Source: an uncultured Ruminococcus sp. (GTDB taxonomy: Bacteria; Bacillota; Clostridia; Oscillospirales; Ruminococcaceae). From it: a stretch of DNA of 64,000 nucleotides. The notes beneath the pieces were generated by a model, which saw only the letters and a list, made by a program, of their open reading frames with translations, ran no database searches and was not told where the DNA came from. The DNA is taken from assembly GCF_934476685.1 (NCBI RefSeq), contig NZ_CAKSNX010000001.1, positions 496,001-560,000 on the forward strand, given 5' to 3'. Numbering within the stretch: position 1 is the first letter of the stretch; every line of letters begins with the position of its first letter. The translations under genes and the position numbers were made by a program. Below are positions 25,745 through 34,781 of the stretch, piece after piece.

Positions 25745-26983
25745 ATGGATAAAAAAGCTTTGAAAAATACTAAAAATACAAACAGCGAAAAGAAAAAGAT
25801 AAACGGCGGAAGCATCATCACCTCAGCAGTTTTTCTTGCGCTTATATTCGGATTTTCCATAGCGGGTATATTAAGTCCCGACAGAGAGTTTTCGGATATG
25901 GAGAACCGCTCTCTCCAACAGGTGCCTGAGTTCAGCCTTGAAAGACTCAAGGACGGAAAGTTCACTTCCGAGCTGGAAACCTATATGTCCGATCAGGTGT
26001 TTATGAAGGACGAGCTGGTGGAGCTTAAAACAGCCGTTGATACCGCTTTCAGAAAGACCTATCAGAACGGAGTGTATTTCGGCAGGAACGGCTACTATAT
26101 TCAGGACTATCAGGAGAACAGAGCGCTTGTTCAGAACAATGTGAAAATGCTCAATGATTTTGCGGACAGCCTTGACGATGATGTTCAGGTAAGCTTTCTC
26201 CTTGCGCCCAATGCAGTGTCGGTGCTTTCGGATAATCTGCCCTCTGTAACTCAGACCGACGATCAGCTTGAAACTGTTGACCTTATAAAAAACAGCCTGT
26301 CCGACAGGATAACGTTCTGCTGTCCTTATGATGAGCTTAAACAGGCTGACGAGGACGGAAAACAGGTATTTTACAAGACCGACCACCATTGGACCGAGGA
26401 CGGAGCAGAAACAGGTTTCAATGCCCTTATGACAGCAATGGGCGAGAGCATACCGGATACGCCTTACAGCGATGAAAACGTGTCGGGATTTTATGGTACG
26501 CTTTATTCAAAAGCCCCTCAGTTCAGCGCTGAGAGCGATACAGTAAAGCTTGTTTACGGCTTGAACAATGATATTACCGTTACCTATGTCGACGGCGAGT
26601 CGGACGTATCTCTCATGAATACAGTGGACGATTTCAAGCTGAAAGACGGAGATGTGGTAAGAAAAAGCCTTTATGTAAAGGCGCAGACGGAGAAAAAGGA
26701 TAAGTATGCCGCTTATCTCGGCGGAAATTTCAAGCTTATCCAGCTTGAAACACATGGCGAAAGTGATGAGAATGTTCTGGTCATAAAGGACAGTTACGCA
26801 AATGCCGTAATGCCTTTCCTCTGTCAGAAATATCAGCATATCTCTATGATAGACCTGAGATATTATCATATGGAGGATCTTTCCGTATCGGATTATGTAA
26901 AGGAACACAACATTAAAAAGGTAATATATCTTTATAACGTTGACTTTATAAATTCTGATAACAACTTTGTATGGCTCGACTGA
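25745..26983 (+). CDS. DHHW-family acetylation partner protein (AlgJ/AlgX-like)
   Basis: The 412-residue protein has an N-terminal transmembrane helix (about residues 23-43) and the motif FYKTDHHWTEDGA, the DHHW signature. The C-terminus has LVIKDSYANAVMPFL, an SGNH-like Ser block. This resembles AlgJ/AlgX-type extracytoplasmic acetyltransferases that work with an MBOAT. The gene follows the MBOAT after 15 bases and ends at a strong terminator, closing the operon. Confidence 0.9.
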   Translation: MDKKALKNTKNTNSEKKKINGGSIITSAVFLALIFGFSIAGILSPDREFSDMENRSLQQVPEFSLERLKDGKFTSELETYMSDQVFMKDELVELKTAVDTAFRKTYQNGVYFGRNGYYIQDYQENRALVQNNVKMLNDFADSLDDDVQVSFLLAPNAVSVLSDNLPSVTQTDDQLETVDLIKNSLSDRITFCCPYDELKQADEDGKQVFYKTDHHWTEDGAETGFNALMTAMGESIPDTPYSDENVSGFYGTLYSKAPQFSAESDTVKLVYGLNNDITVTYVDGESDVSLMNTVDDFKLKDGDVVRKSLYVKAQTEKKDKYAAYLGGNFKLIQLETHGESDENVLVIKDSYANAVMPFLCQKYQHISMIDLRYYHMEDLSVSDYVKEHNIKKVIYLYNVDFINSDNNFVWLD

Positions 26984-27013
26984 TAAAAGAATAAGCAAAA
27001 CAAAATACAGATA

Positions 27014-27067
27014 AAAAAGCAGGAACTGACGGATCGAAAATATCCGCAGTTCTTGCTTTTTTTAGGA
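27014..27067. terminator. Terminator closing the acetylation operon
   Basis: A long stem (AAGCAGGAACTG pairing with CAGTTCTTGCTT, and CGGAT with ATCCG) has flanking A- and T-runs. It can serve both strands, as the next gene converges on it. Confidence 0.92.
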
Positions 27068-27103
27068 AAATTTATTAGTATGAATCTGTAAGATCACTTG
27101 TAT

Positions 27104-27628
27104 TCAGGCGGCGTTGCCGCCCTGAGAAAAACACATTGCCGCCGCAGAAGTCATTTTTATTATAAGGCGGCAGTCATTTTTTGCGTTGGCAGGGGCTTTC
27201 AGAACGTACATTCTGAAATTCATAACACAGCTTGAAAACTCACCCACGTCCCTGTCACAGTCGGTTGTGCGTATCTGCGTGATATCGTGAAGTATCCTGC
27301 CGAGTTCATGGTTGTATACCATTCTGTCGAATGCGGACTGAGTGTAATATGCCCTGCGCATTTCCGTAAGGCTTTCCGATATGGTGTATATCACCCTGCC
27401 CATAAGGTAAAAATCACGCAGGCTGTATGTATCCTCAGAGCCTTTTTCGGAAAGCATAGTCAGTATCTTTTCACACCCGTCAACAGGGCTTGTGACTATG
27501 CCCCTCTTTGTTACAGGGTAAAGCGCCCCCAGCATAAAAGCCTTTCTGTAAATTTTCTTATCGAATGTGCAGTAGTTGTCTGCTATATATTCAGCTATGA
27601 GCCTGTGTTCCTTTGTGCGCATATCCAA
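27104..27628 (-). CDS. Degenerate zinc-dependent phospholipase C-like protein
   Basis: The 174-residue protein has no signal peptide. Its pattern resembles the zinc-dependent phospholipase C fold: EHRLIAEYIADN at the start, AFMLGALYPVTKRG, then YLMGRVIYTISE and MVYNHELGRILHD. In active members the equivalent segments carry metal-binding His, such as LGRVLHYLAD. Several of these positions are Tyr or Thr here, so catalysis is doubtful. The resemblance was made by eye and is moderate. The gene lies between the acetylation operon and the divergent pst operon, with GGAGG before its ATG. Confidence 0.5.
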   Translation of the reverse strand: MDMRTKEHRLIAEYIADNYCTFDKKIYRKAFMLGALYPVTKRGIVTSPVDGCEKILTMLSEKGSEDTYSLRDFYLMGRVIYTISESLTEMRRAYYTQSAFDRMVYNHELGRILHDITQIRTTDCDRDVGEFSSCVMNFRMYVLKAPANAKNDCRLIIKMTSAAAMCFSQGGNAA

Positions 27629-27780
27629 AGACCTCCGTTCAAGTGTTTTTTTATCTGATGTTATAATTGTAAAGTGTCAAACTTAAATTTGCCTTAATGT
27701 TTCGCCCGCAAATGTGACAGCTTTCTGAAAATTAGTGAAAAACGGCGGAAAATGTCGTAATTTATATTCTCTACAAACAT

Positions 27781-27838
27781 ATTACCTCAACTTTACAAAT
27801 AGACGGTTTTGAATTTTACATTGCAGGCGTATTATATT
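27781..27838 (+). promoter_or_regulatory. pst promoter with candidate Pho boxes
   Basis: ATTAC at 27781 and TTTAC at 27792 are 11 bases apart, and a third TTTAC is at 27815. A TATATT -10 lies at 27833-27838 with a weak TTGAAT -35. Phased repeats of this kind, also found before the regulator gene, suggest PhoB/PhoP-type binding. Confidence 0.65.
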
Positions 27839-27896
27839 TAATGTCAGCTGAAGAGAAAATATATAAAACTAATGGAAATGAAAGAGGTAATTTCAA

Positions 27897-28760
27897 ATGA
27901 AAATGATGAAGATCTTTGCTGCCGCAGCAGCTATGGTAATGACAGGTGCAATGTTCGCAGGATGCGGAAATAATTCAGATAATATCACCGTTATCTCCCG
28001 TGAGGACGGTTCAGGTACAAGAGGAGCTTTTATCGAGCTTACAGGCGTTGAAGAAAAGGACGCAGACGGAAACAAAACAGACAACACGCTCAAGAGCGCA
28101 CTTATATGCAAATCAACAGACGTAGTTCTTACTCAGGTAAGCGGCGATAAGAACGCTGTCGGCTATATCTCACTTGGTTCACTCAACGATACAGTAAAGG
28201 CTGTAAAGGTCGAGGGCGTTGAGGCTAAGACGGAGAATATCGAAAGCGGCGACTATAAGATCGTAAGACCTTTCAACATCGCAGTAAAGTCAGAGCTTTC
28301 AGACGCAGCAACAGATTTTGAGAACTTTATTTTAAGCTCCGACGGTCAGCAGGTGATCGAAGATAAGGGCTATATCAAGCAGAACAAGAACGCTGAAGCA
28401 TTTACATCAAACGGTGCAAGCGGCAAGGTAGTCGTAAGCGGTTCATCTTCCGTAACACCGGTAATGGAAAAGCTTGCTGAGGCATATCAGAAGGTAAACA
28501 CAAACGTTACAGTAGATGTTCAGCAGTCAGACTCTTCAACAGGTATCAAGGACGTTATCAACGGCACTTCCGATATCGGTATGTCATCAAGAGATATCTC
28601 AGACGATGAACTCTCACAGGGTATCCTTTCTGTAACTATCGCACAGGACGCTATCGCAGTTATCGTAAACAAGGAAAACAGCGTGGACGACCTTTCAATG
28701 GATCAGATCAAGGCTATCTACACAGGCGAAACAACAACATGGGCTGAACTTACAAAATAA
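27897..28760 (+). CDS. pstS: Phosphate-binding lipoprotein PstS with permuted domain order
   Basis: The 287-residue protein has a signal peptide with a lipobox (AGC near residue 22). Right after it comes ITVISREDGSGTRGAFIEL, then SGDKNAVGYISLGSL and RPFNIAVKSELS. These are features normally in the C-terminal half of PstS. The usual N-terminal half follows: VVVSGSSSVTPVMEKLAEAY, SSTGIKDVINGTSDIGMSSR, QDAIAVIVN and a final TGETTTWAEL. The order is thus circularly permuted. I recall similar order in other Clostridia, so it is probably a lineage feature. It binds phosphate outside the membrane for PstCAB. Confidence 0.88.
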   Translation: MKMMKIFAAAAAMVMTGAMFAGCGNNSDNITVISREDGSGTRGAFIELTGVEEKDADGNKTDNTLKSALICKSTDVVLTQVSGDKNAVGYISLGSLNDTVKAVKVEGVEAKTENIESGDYKIVRPFNIAVKSELSDAATDFENFILSSDGQQVIEDKGYIKQNKNAEAFTSNGASGKVVVSGSSSVTPVMEKLAEAYQKVNTNVTVDVQQSDSSTGIKDVINGTSDIGMSSRDISDDELSQGILSVTIAQDAIAVIVNKENSVDDLSMDQIKAIYTGETTTWAELTK

Positions 28761-28766
28761 TCAGCA

Positions 28767-29705
28767 TTGACTGCTTGCGAGGTGATAATTACGAATACTG
28801 AAAATACAGCCGTTCTTTCTGCAACGTCCGGCAGCAGAAAGGCAGGAAGAAGCAGAATACTTGAAACGGTGATGAAAGGCTTGTTCTTCATCTGCGCAGG
28901 CGTGTCTGTTGCAGCCGTTGCAGTTATATGTATATTTATGTTCGCTAAGGGTATCCCTGCCATTCAGGAGATAGGCATAAAGGATTTCCTTTTCGGAACA
29001 GACTGGAGCCCTAGAAACGTACCTGCGTCATATGGTATCTTCCCTATGATAGTAGGCTCTGTATACTGTACAGCAGGAGCAATAATCGTCGGAGTGCCTG
29101 TCGGTCTGCTGACGGCGATATATATGGCTGAGTTTTGTCCTAAAAAGCTTTTCGGCAAGCTTATGCCGCTCATCAACCTGCTTGCAGGTATCCCGTCTAT
29201 CGTCTACGGCTTCTTCGGAATGGTCGTAGTCGTTCCGGCAGTCAGAAACCTTTTCGGCGGAACAGGAAACGGCGTTCTTACAGTTTCCCTTATCCTCGGC
29301 ATTATGATCCTCCCGACTATCGTCGGCATGAGCGTTTCAGCTCTCAAAGCTGTCCCAGACAGCTGCCGTGAGGGAGCGCTCGCTCTGGGAGCAACTAAGG
29401 AAAGAGCCGTAGCAAGCGTTATCTTCCCTGCTGCAAAGTCGGGTATACTCGCCAGCGTTATCCTCGCTATCGGCAGAGCCATAGGCGAAACAATGGCCGT
29501 GATCATGATCGCAGGAAACTCTACGATCATCCCGCACTCCGTACTTGACAGCGTAAGAACCCTTACAGGAAATATAGTGATCGAAATGAGCTACGCAGAG
29601 GGACTTCACTATGATTCCCTTATCGCAACAGGAGTTGTGCTTTTCGTATTCATTCTCCTGCTCAACGTAAGCTTCAATCTCATCACACATAAGAAAGGCA
29701 AGTGA
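28767..29705 (+). CDS. pstC: PstC, phosphate ABC permease
   Basis: The protein of up to 312 residues has about six transmembrane helices and the PstC landmarks SYGIFPMIVGSVYCT, NLLAGIPSIVYGFFGM and the EAA-type loop REGALALGATKERAV. With PstA it forms the membrane channel of the phosphate importer. The start is uncertain: the track from TTG 28767 has no ribosome site, whereas GAGGTGAT at 28779-28786 points to an ATT at 28788 or an ACG at 28791; GTG 28782 lies within the ribosome site itself, and ATG 28872 would cut into the leader. The outer bound is given. Confidence 0.93.
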   Translation: MTACEVIITNTENTAVLSATSGSRKAGRSRILETVMKGLFFICAGVSVAAVAVICIFMFAKGIPAIQEIGIKDFLFGTDWSPRNVPASYGIFPMIVGSVYCTAGAIIVGVPVGLLTAIYMAEFCPKKLFGKLMPLINLLAGIPSIVYGFFGMVVVVPAVRNLFGGTGNGVLTVSLILGIMILPTIVGMSVSALKAVPDSCREGALALGATKERAVASVIFPAAKSGILASVILAIGRAIGETMAVIMIAGNSTIIPHSVLDSVRTLTGNIVIEMSYAEGLHYDSLIATGVVLFVFILLLNVSFNLITHKKGK

Positions 29706-30562
29706 GTATAATGACAAGATCGGAAAAGATGCGTACATATAAGGCTCACCCCCTTTCTCTGGTGTTCAGTATACTGACAAAGCTTGCGGTAGCCATAACC
29801 ATAGGCGTGTTCTTCCTTATCGTCGGATATGTGCTGATAAAGGGAATACCTTACCTTAAACCATCACTGTTCTCACCTGAGTATACCACAGACAACTGTT
29901 CTATGCTGCCTGCAATAGTGAATACACTTGAAATGCTCGTTATCTCACTTCTTATCGCAGCACCGCTTGGCATCTTCTGTGCCATATACCTTGTGGAATA
30001 TGCTAAAAAGGGCAACAAGTTCGTTTCACTCATCAGACTTACCACAGAAACACTTTCGGGCATACCATCTATCATCTACGGACTTTTCGGAAATATGTTC
30101 TTCGTCCTTGCACTCAAGTGGAAGCTTTCGGTCATATCGGGCGCTTGTACACTTGCCATAATGGTGCTGCCGCTTATCATACGTTCTACGGAAGAGGCTC
30201 TGAAATCTGTTGACGACAGCTTCCGTGAGGGCAGCTATGGACTTGGCGCAGGAAAGCTCAGAACCATATTCAGAATAGTTCTCCCTCCGTCCATAAGCGG
30301 TATACTCTCAGGAGTTATCCTTGCAATGGGAAGAATATTCGGAGAAACAGCGGCGCTTATCTACACCGCAGGAACAATAGCAAAATATGCGTCACCTATG
30401 GATTCGGGAAGAACCCTTTCTGTACATATGTACGCCCTGTCCGACAACGGACTTAATATGAACGAGGCAAGTGCGACAGCCGTTATACTTCTGCTGGCAG
30501 TTCTTCTGCTCAACGGACTGGCATCATTTATCGCAAAGAAGCTTGCCAAAGGAGGAAACTGA
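29702..30562 (+). CDS. pstA: PstA, phosphate ABC permease
   Basis: The 286-residue permease has about six helices with TLEMLVISLLIAAPLGI, SGIPSIIYGLFGNM and the EAA loop REGSYGLGAGKLRTI. It pairs with PstC. GTG 29702 overlaps the pstC stop by four bases (GTGA); ATG 29711 is an alternative, lying 12 bases after GAAAGG. It is followed by pstB after three bases. Confidence 0.95.
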   Translation: MSIMTRSEKMRTYKAHPLSLVFSILTKLAVAITIGVFFLIVGYVLIKGIPYLKPSLFSPEYTTDNCSMLPAIVNTLEMLVISLLIAAPLGIFCAIYLVEYAKKGNKFVSLIRLTTETLSGIPSIIYGLFGNMFFVLALKWKLSVISGACTLAIMVLPLIIRSTEEALKSVDDSFREGSYGLGAGKLRTIFRIVLPPSISGILSGVILAMGRIFGETAALIYTAGTIAKYASPMDSGRTLSVHMYALSDNGLNMNEASATAVILLLAVLLLNGLASFIAKKLAKGGN

Positions 30563-30565
30563 TAA

Positions 30566-31330
30566 ATGAGTGCAAATTCTGAATACAAGCTGCAGGTCAA
30601 GGACTGCAACCTGTTTTACGGAGATTTTCATGCTCTGAAAAATGTCAATATAGATATAAAAGAACGGGAGATAACAGCTTTCATAGGCCCTTCAGGCTGC
30701 GGAAAGTCCACTCTCCTCAAATCTCTCAACAGAATGAACGATCTTGTTAAGGGCTGCCGCATAGAGGGCGAGTTCACCCTTGACGGAGTAAATATCTACA
30801 AGGATATCGAGATCACAGACCTTAGAAAAAGGGTGGGAATGGTTTTCCAGAAGCCTAACCTTTTCCCTATGTCTATCTACGATAATATCGCATACGGTCC
30901 GAGAACACACGGCATAAGAAAGAAAGCCGAGCTTGATGAGATAGTTGAAACTACTCTCCGACAGGCTTCCGTGTGGGACGAAACAAAGGACAGACTAAAA
31001 AAATCTGCCCTCGGTATGTCGGGTGGTCAGCAGCAGAGGATCTGTATAGCAAGAGCGCTTGCCGTAAAGCCAGACGTTCTGCTTATGGACGAGCCGACTT
31101 CCGCCCTCGACCCTATCTCCACCATAAAGATAGAGGAGCTTGCAAGCGAACTGAAAAAGAATTACACTATCGTTATCGTTACACATAATATGCAGCAGGC
31201 AACAAGAATTTCCGATAAAACTGCGTTCTTCCTCCACGGCGAGATAGTGGAGTTTGATACCACCGAGCGGATATTCTCCAACCCGAAGGAGCAGAAAACT
31301 CTCGAATATATCACAGGACGTTTCGGTTAA
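30566..31330 (+). CDS. pstB: PstB, phosphate ABC transporter ATPase
   Basis: The 254-residue ATPase shows Walker A GPSGCGKST (about 41-49), the Q-loop VFQKPNLFPMS, signature MSGGQQQRICIARAL, Walker B VLLMDEPTSALDP and the H-loop VTHNM. The full-length match to PstB is clear. It energises phosphate uptake by PstSCA. The start ATG follows AGGAGGAAAC, and phoU comes 14 bases after the stop. Confidence 0.97.
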   Translation: MSANSEYKLQVKDCNLFYGDFHALKNVNIDIKEREITAFIGPSGCGKSTLLKSLNRMNDLVKGCRIEGEFTLDGVNIYKDIEITDLRKRVGMVFQKPNLFPMSIYDNIAYGPRTHGIRKKAELDEIVETTLRQASVWDETKDRLKKSALGMSGGQQQRICIARALAVKPDVLLMDEPTSALDPISTIKIEELASELKKNYTIVIVTHNMQQATRISDKTAFFLHGEIVEFDTTERIFSNPKEQKTLEYITGRFG

Positions 31331-31344
31331 GGAGGAAAAAGCAT

Positions 31345-32004
31345 ATGCGTGAAAATTTTGACAGATTTCTTTCTGCGCTCCATTCAAAGCTTTTTGAAAT
31401 GGCAACAATGGCAGAGCAGATAATAGCCATGTCGGTGAAATCCCTTGAACAGCAGGATATGATACTTGCACATGATACAATGAAGTTCGATCAGAAGATA
31501 AACGACGCTGAAAGGGAGATCGAAAGAGAGTGCCTTAAATGCCTGCTGAGATACCAGCCTGTCGTGGCAGAGGATCTCAGAAGAGTTTCATCAGCACTTA
31601 AAATGATAACCGATATGGAGAGAATAGGCGATCAGGCGGCAGATATAGCCGAGCTTAATATTCTTCTTATCAGCAAAAATCAGCATTGGGATCTCAGCGA
31701 TATATCCGAAATGGCAAGAGCCGCAGCGCAGATGGTGACAAATGCCATAGATGCGTATGTAAGGAATGACGTTGACCTTGCCCAGTCGGTCATAAAGTCA
31801 GATGACGTTATCGACGACCTCTTCAACAAGACAAGGGACAAGATAATCGAAGAGATCGCAGAGGATAAAGCCAACGGCGAAAAAGCCATTGATACCCTTA
31901 TGGTGGCAAAATACTTTGAGCGTATAGGCGACCATGCAGTAAATATAGCAGAATGGGTAGTCTTTGCAATAACAGGTGTGCATAAGTCGGAAAGAATATT
32001 CTGA
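31345..32004 (+). CDS. phoU: PhoU, phosphate signalling regulator
   Basis: The 219-residue all-helical protein has two PhoU repeats, each with the metal-binding motif: RIGDQAADIAE (about residue 95) and RIGDHAVNIAEW (about 195). PhoU links the Pst transporter state to the PhoR kinase and keeps the regulon off when phosphate is ample. Position after pstB and before the two-component genes is the usual one. A GGAGGAAA site lies before the ATG. Confidence 0.95.
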   Translation: MRENFDRFLSALHSKLFEMATMAEQIIAMSVKSLEQQDMILAHDTMKFDQKINDAEREIERECLKCLLRYQPVVAEDLRRVSSALKMITDMERIGDQAADIAELNILLISKNQHWDLSDISEMARAAAQMVTNAIDAYVRNDVDLAQSVIKSDDVIDDLFNKTRDKIIEEIAEDKANGEKAIDTLMVAKYFERIGDHAVNIAEWVVFAITGVHKSERIF

Positions 32005-32045
32005 TATAGGCGATATTGCCCTGTAAAGGCGGTTTGTGACTACAC

Positions 32046-32099
32046 TTTACTCAATTTTTACATACACAGGCTTGCTATTTTACAATAATGCTGTATAAT
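32046..32099 (+). promoter_or_regulatory. Promoter of the phosphate two-component genes with candidate Pho boxes
   Basis: TTTAC repeats start at 32046, 32057 and 32079, spaced 11 and 22 bases, one and two helical turns. TATAAT is at 32094-32099, with TTGCTA 16 bp upstream. The pst promoter has a similar arrangement, so autoregulation is likely. Confidence 0.65.
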
Positions 32100-32155
32100 T
32101 ATAGGTATATCAAAGTATTATATTTCTACATTTTTTATACAGGAGTTGATTGTTT

Positions 32156-32833
32156 ATGGCATTGATATATTGCGTTGAGGACGATGAGGGCATAAGAGAG
32201 CTTATATCCTGCGCACTTAAATCGGGCGGTTATGATGTAAAGACCTTTGCAAAGGCAAAGCCTTGCTATGAGGAATTGAAAAATACCGTTCCGTCGCTTT
32301 TTCTGCTGGATATAATGCTGCCTGACGAGGACGGCTATCAGATACTTACTAAGCTGAAAAAACAGCCTTCTACTCAGGATATCCCCGTTATAATGCTTAC
32401 GGCAAAATCCGGCGAGATAGATAAGGTGTCGGGACTTGAACTCGGCGCAGATGATTATATCACAAAGCCTTTCGGAGTTATGGAGCTGCTTTCGAGAATA
32501 AAAGCTGTGTTAAGACGTGTCGGAAAAACGGCTGCGGAAAATGATGTTATCACCATCGACAATGTTTCAGTCGATTCCGCAAGAAGGATATGCACAGTTG
32601 CAGGACAGGAAGTCACCCTTACATATAAGGAGTTTGAGCTGCTTATGTACCTTATGCGCCATAGATCCATTGCAGTCAGCAGGGACAAGCTCATGGAAAC
32701 CGTATGGGGATATGAGTTCGCAGGCGAAACGAGAACTGTTGATATGCACATTAAAACACTAAGACAGAAGCTGGAAAGCGCAGGCTGTACAGATCTTATC
32801 AAAACGGTAAGAGGTATAGGCTATAAAATATGA
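32156..32833 (+). CDS. PhoB/PhoP-type response regulator
   Basis: The 225-residue protein has an N-terminal receiver domain with the acidic pair ED near residues 8-9, the phospho-acceptor Asp in LFLLDIMLPDEDGY, and the conserved Thr and Lys in IMLTAKS and YITKPFG. A C-terminal OmpR-type winged helix carries VTLTYKEFELLMYLM and RTVDMHIKTLRQKLE. The ATG at 32156 has AGGAG ten bases upstream; a TTG at 32150 is less good. It lies directly after the pst-phoU genes and before its sensor kinase, so phosphate starvation control is the natural role. Confidence 0.93.
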   Translation: MALIYCVEDDEGIRELISCALKSGGYDVKTFAKAKPCYEELKNTVPSLFLLDIMLPDEDGYQILTKLKKQPSTQDIPVIMLTAKSGEIDKVSGLELGADDYITKPFGVMELLSRIKAVLRRVGKTAAENDVITIDNVSVDSARRICTVAGQEVTLTYKEFELLMYLMRHRSIAVSRDKLMETVWGYEFAGETRTVDMHIKTLRQKLESAGCTDLIKTVRGIGYKI

Positions 32834-32871
32834 TGATCCTTCTGTCTGAACAGAGAGGAGTCTGAGGGGAT

Positions 32872-34608
32872 ATGCAGAGAAAAATATTTAAGGTAATGAC
32901 CCTGCTCGTATGCTGCACCCTGCTTATATTCCTTATCATAGCAGGCAGCATAAGCCATTCATATTACCGCTCAAGCGCAATGTCCGAGATAAAATCCATT
33001 GCCGAGGTCGCAGTAAAGAAGGATCTTCCTCCGCAGGAGATAGGCGATCTTGTAGACGGCGTAGTGGATTTCGATATCCGTGTTACATTCATTGCCGAGG
33101 ACGGAACAGTTGAATATGATTCCGTCGCAGATGCTTCTGAAATGGAGAACCATTCAAACAGAAAAGAGTTCAGAGAAGCAATGAAAAACGGCAGGGGAGA
33201 AGCAGTAAGACAGTCAGAAACACTTGATTATTCAACATATTATTATGCCATAAGATATCAGGACGGCGTTATAAGATTTGCCGCAGACAGGAGCAATCTG
33301 GCAGGGCTTTTCCTTACAGTATTCCCTATATTGGTGGTAGTGGCTGGAGCGATACTTCTTGTAACGACAATAATTTCCATAAAGCTTTCGGAAAGCCTTA
33401 TAAAGCCGATAAATACCCTTGTAAAACAGCTTGACCTGCGAAACGAGAATATCGGCGCAATGGAAACCCCATATGAGGAACTTGAACCGATCATAAAGAA
33501 TGCAGACGTGCTTATGTCAAGGATAAGACGCAACGTTGAAAAGATCAGACAGGAGAAAGAGAAGATATCAATAATCACAGCCAATATGGTCGAGGGAATG
33601 ATACTTCTTGATTCTGAAATGATGGTGCTTTCTGTAAATAAGAGTGCGCTGAATATTCTGCAAAGCGATTATGACCCTGCGTCAAAGCAGAACGTAAGCG
33701 CCCTGACGGATAATGAGCAGCTTATGGAGCTTTTCGATACCGCAAAGGAAAGCGGTTCGGCAGTAGATACCCTGCTTATCCACGGCAGATACTATACAGT
33801 GTTTGTGAACAAAGCGGACAGCGAGTCAGGGGAATATGATATGGGAATGATAGCATTCCTGCTTGATGTCACCGAGTCTGTACAGAACGAACAGATAAGA
33901 CGTGACTTCTCCGCAAACGTATCCCACGAGCTGAAAACACCGCTGACCACAATAAAGGGCTTCGGCGAAATGCTCGACAACGGCATATTCAGCAAACCGG
34001 AGGACGTAAAGAAGTACGGCGGAATGATCTATCGTGAGAGCGAAAGACTGCTGTCGCTTATAAATGATATTATAAAGCTGTCCGAGATAGAGGACGGCGA
34101 CGAGATGCTTGAAGAGCAGATAAATCTCAAACAGGTGGCAAAGGACACCGAAGAGATACTTCAGAACAAGGCGGACGAACACGATATAACAATGCACGTT
34201 TCGGGCGAAAATGTTATAGTCAAAGGCAGCAAGAGCTATATCTCCGAGGTTTTCCTCAACCTTATGGACAACGCTGTAAAGTATAACAACCCTGGCGGAA
34301 ACCTGTGGGTTGAGCTGAGTTACGCAGGCTCTCTTGCAAAAATAGTGTTCCGTGACGACGGCATAGGCATCTCGGAGGAGAACCGCACAAGAGTATTTGA
34401 ACGTTTCTATCGTGTGGATAAGAGCCGTTCAAAACGTACAGGCGGAACAGGTCTTGGACTTTCTATCGTAAAGCATATCGTGGCTTGTCACGGCGGAGAA
34501 ATAACGCTGAAAAGTGAAGAGGGCAAGGGTACAGAGATAACCGTTATGCTCCCTGTACAGCGCAGTTCCGATAATAACGCAAACAACGATAATAATGATA
34601 ATAAATAA
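32872..34608 (+). CDS. PhoR-like sensor histidine kinase
   Basis: The 578-residue protein has an N-terminal transmembrane helix, an extracellular sensor part of about 120 residues, a second helix (about 145-168) and a HAMP region. A PAS-like segment follows (ITANMVEGMILLDSEMMVLS). The HisKA box is VSHELKTPLTTIKGFGEML with the phospho-His, and the ATPase part has N box NLMDNAVKYN, FRDDGIGI and GGTGLGLSIVKHI. It should phosphorylate the regulator encoded upstream. An Asn/Asp-rich tail precedes the stop. Confidence 0.93.
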   Translation: MQRKIFKVMTLLVCCTLLIFLIIAGSISHSYYRSSAMSEIKSIAEVAVKKDLPPQEIGDLVDGVVDFDIRVTFIAEDGTVEYDSVADASEMENHSNRKEFREAMKNGRGEAVRQSETLDYSTYYYAIRYQDGVIRFAADRSNLAGLFLTVFPILVVVAGAILLVTTIISIKLSESLIKPINTLVKQLDLRNENIGAMETPYEELEPIIKNADVLMSRIRRNVEKIRQEKEKISIITANMVEGMILLDSEMMVLSVNKSALNILQSDYDPASKQNVSALTDNEQLMELFDTAKESGSAVDTLLIHGRYYTVFVNKADSESGEYDMGMIAFLLDVTESVQNEQIRRDFSANVSHELKTPLTTIKGFGEMLDNGIFSKPEDVKKYGGMIYRESERLLSLINDIIKLSEIEDGDEMLEEQINLKQVAKDTEEILQNKADEHDITMHVSGENVIVKGSKSYISEVFLNLMDNAVKYNNPGGNLWVELSYAGSLAKIVFRDDGIGISEENRTRVFERFYRVDKSRSKRTGGTGLGLSIVKHIVACHGGEITLKSEEGKGTEITVMLPVQRSSDNNANNDNNDNK

Positions 34609-34616
34609 AAAATATG

Positions 34617-34659
34617 GATCAGACGTGTTTATGAAAAAATGCGTCTGATCTCTTTTTTG
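34617..34659 (+). terminator. Terminator after the sensor kinase
   Basis: GATCAGACG pairs with CGTCTGATC around a 16-base loop, followed by a run of T. This closes the phosphate regulon unit. Confidence 0.88.
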
Positions 34660-34711
34660 TTTTTTTATTTTTACCTCAGAAAAAAATTCTGAAAAAAGGA
34701 TCAAAAAGGAC

Positions 34712-34740
34712 TTTACATTCTCCTGTGGCTGTGCTATAAT
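34712..34740 (+). promoter_or_regulatory. Promoter of the beta-galactosidase gene
   Basis: TTTACA (34712-34717) and TATAAT (34735-34740) are 17 bp apart, 41 bases before the start codon. Confidence 0.75.
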
Positions 34741-34781
34741 TACAGCAATCATATGGCTGATGCCGAAAGGAATATAAAAAT

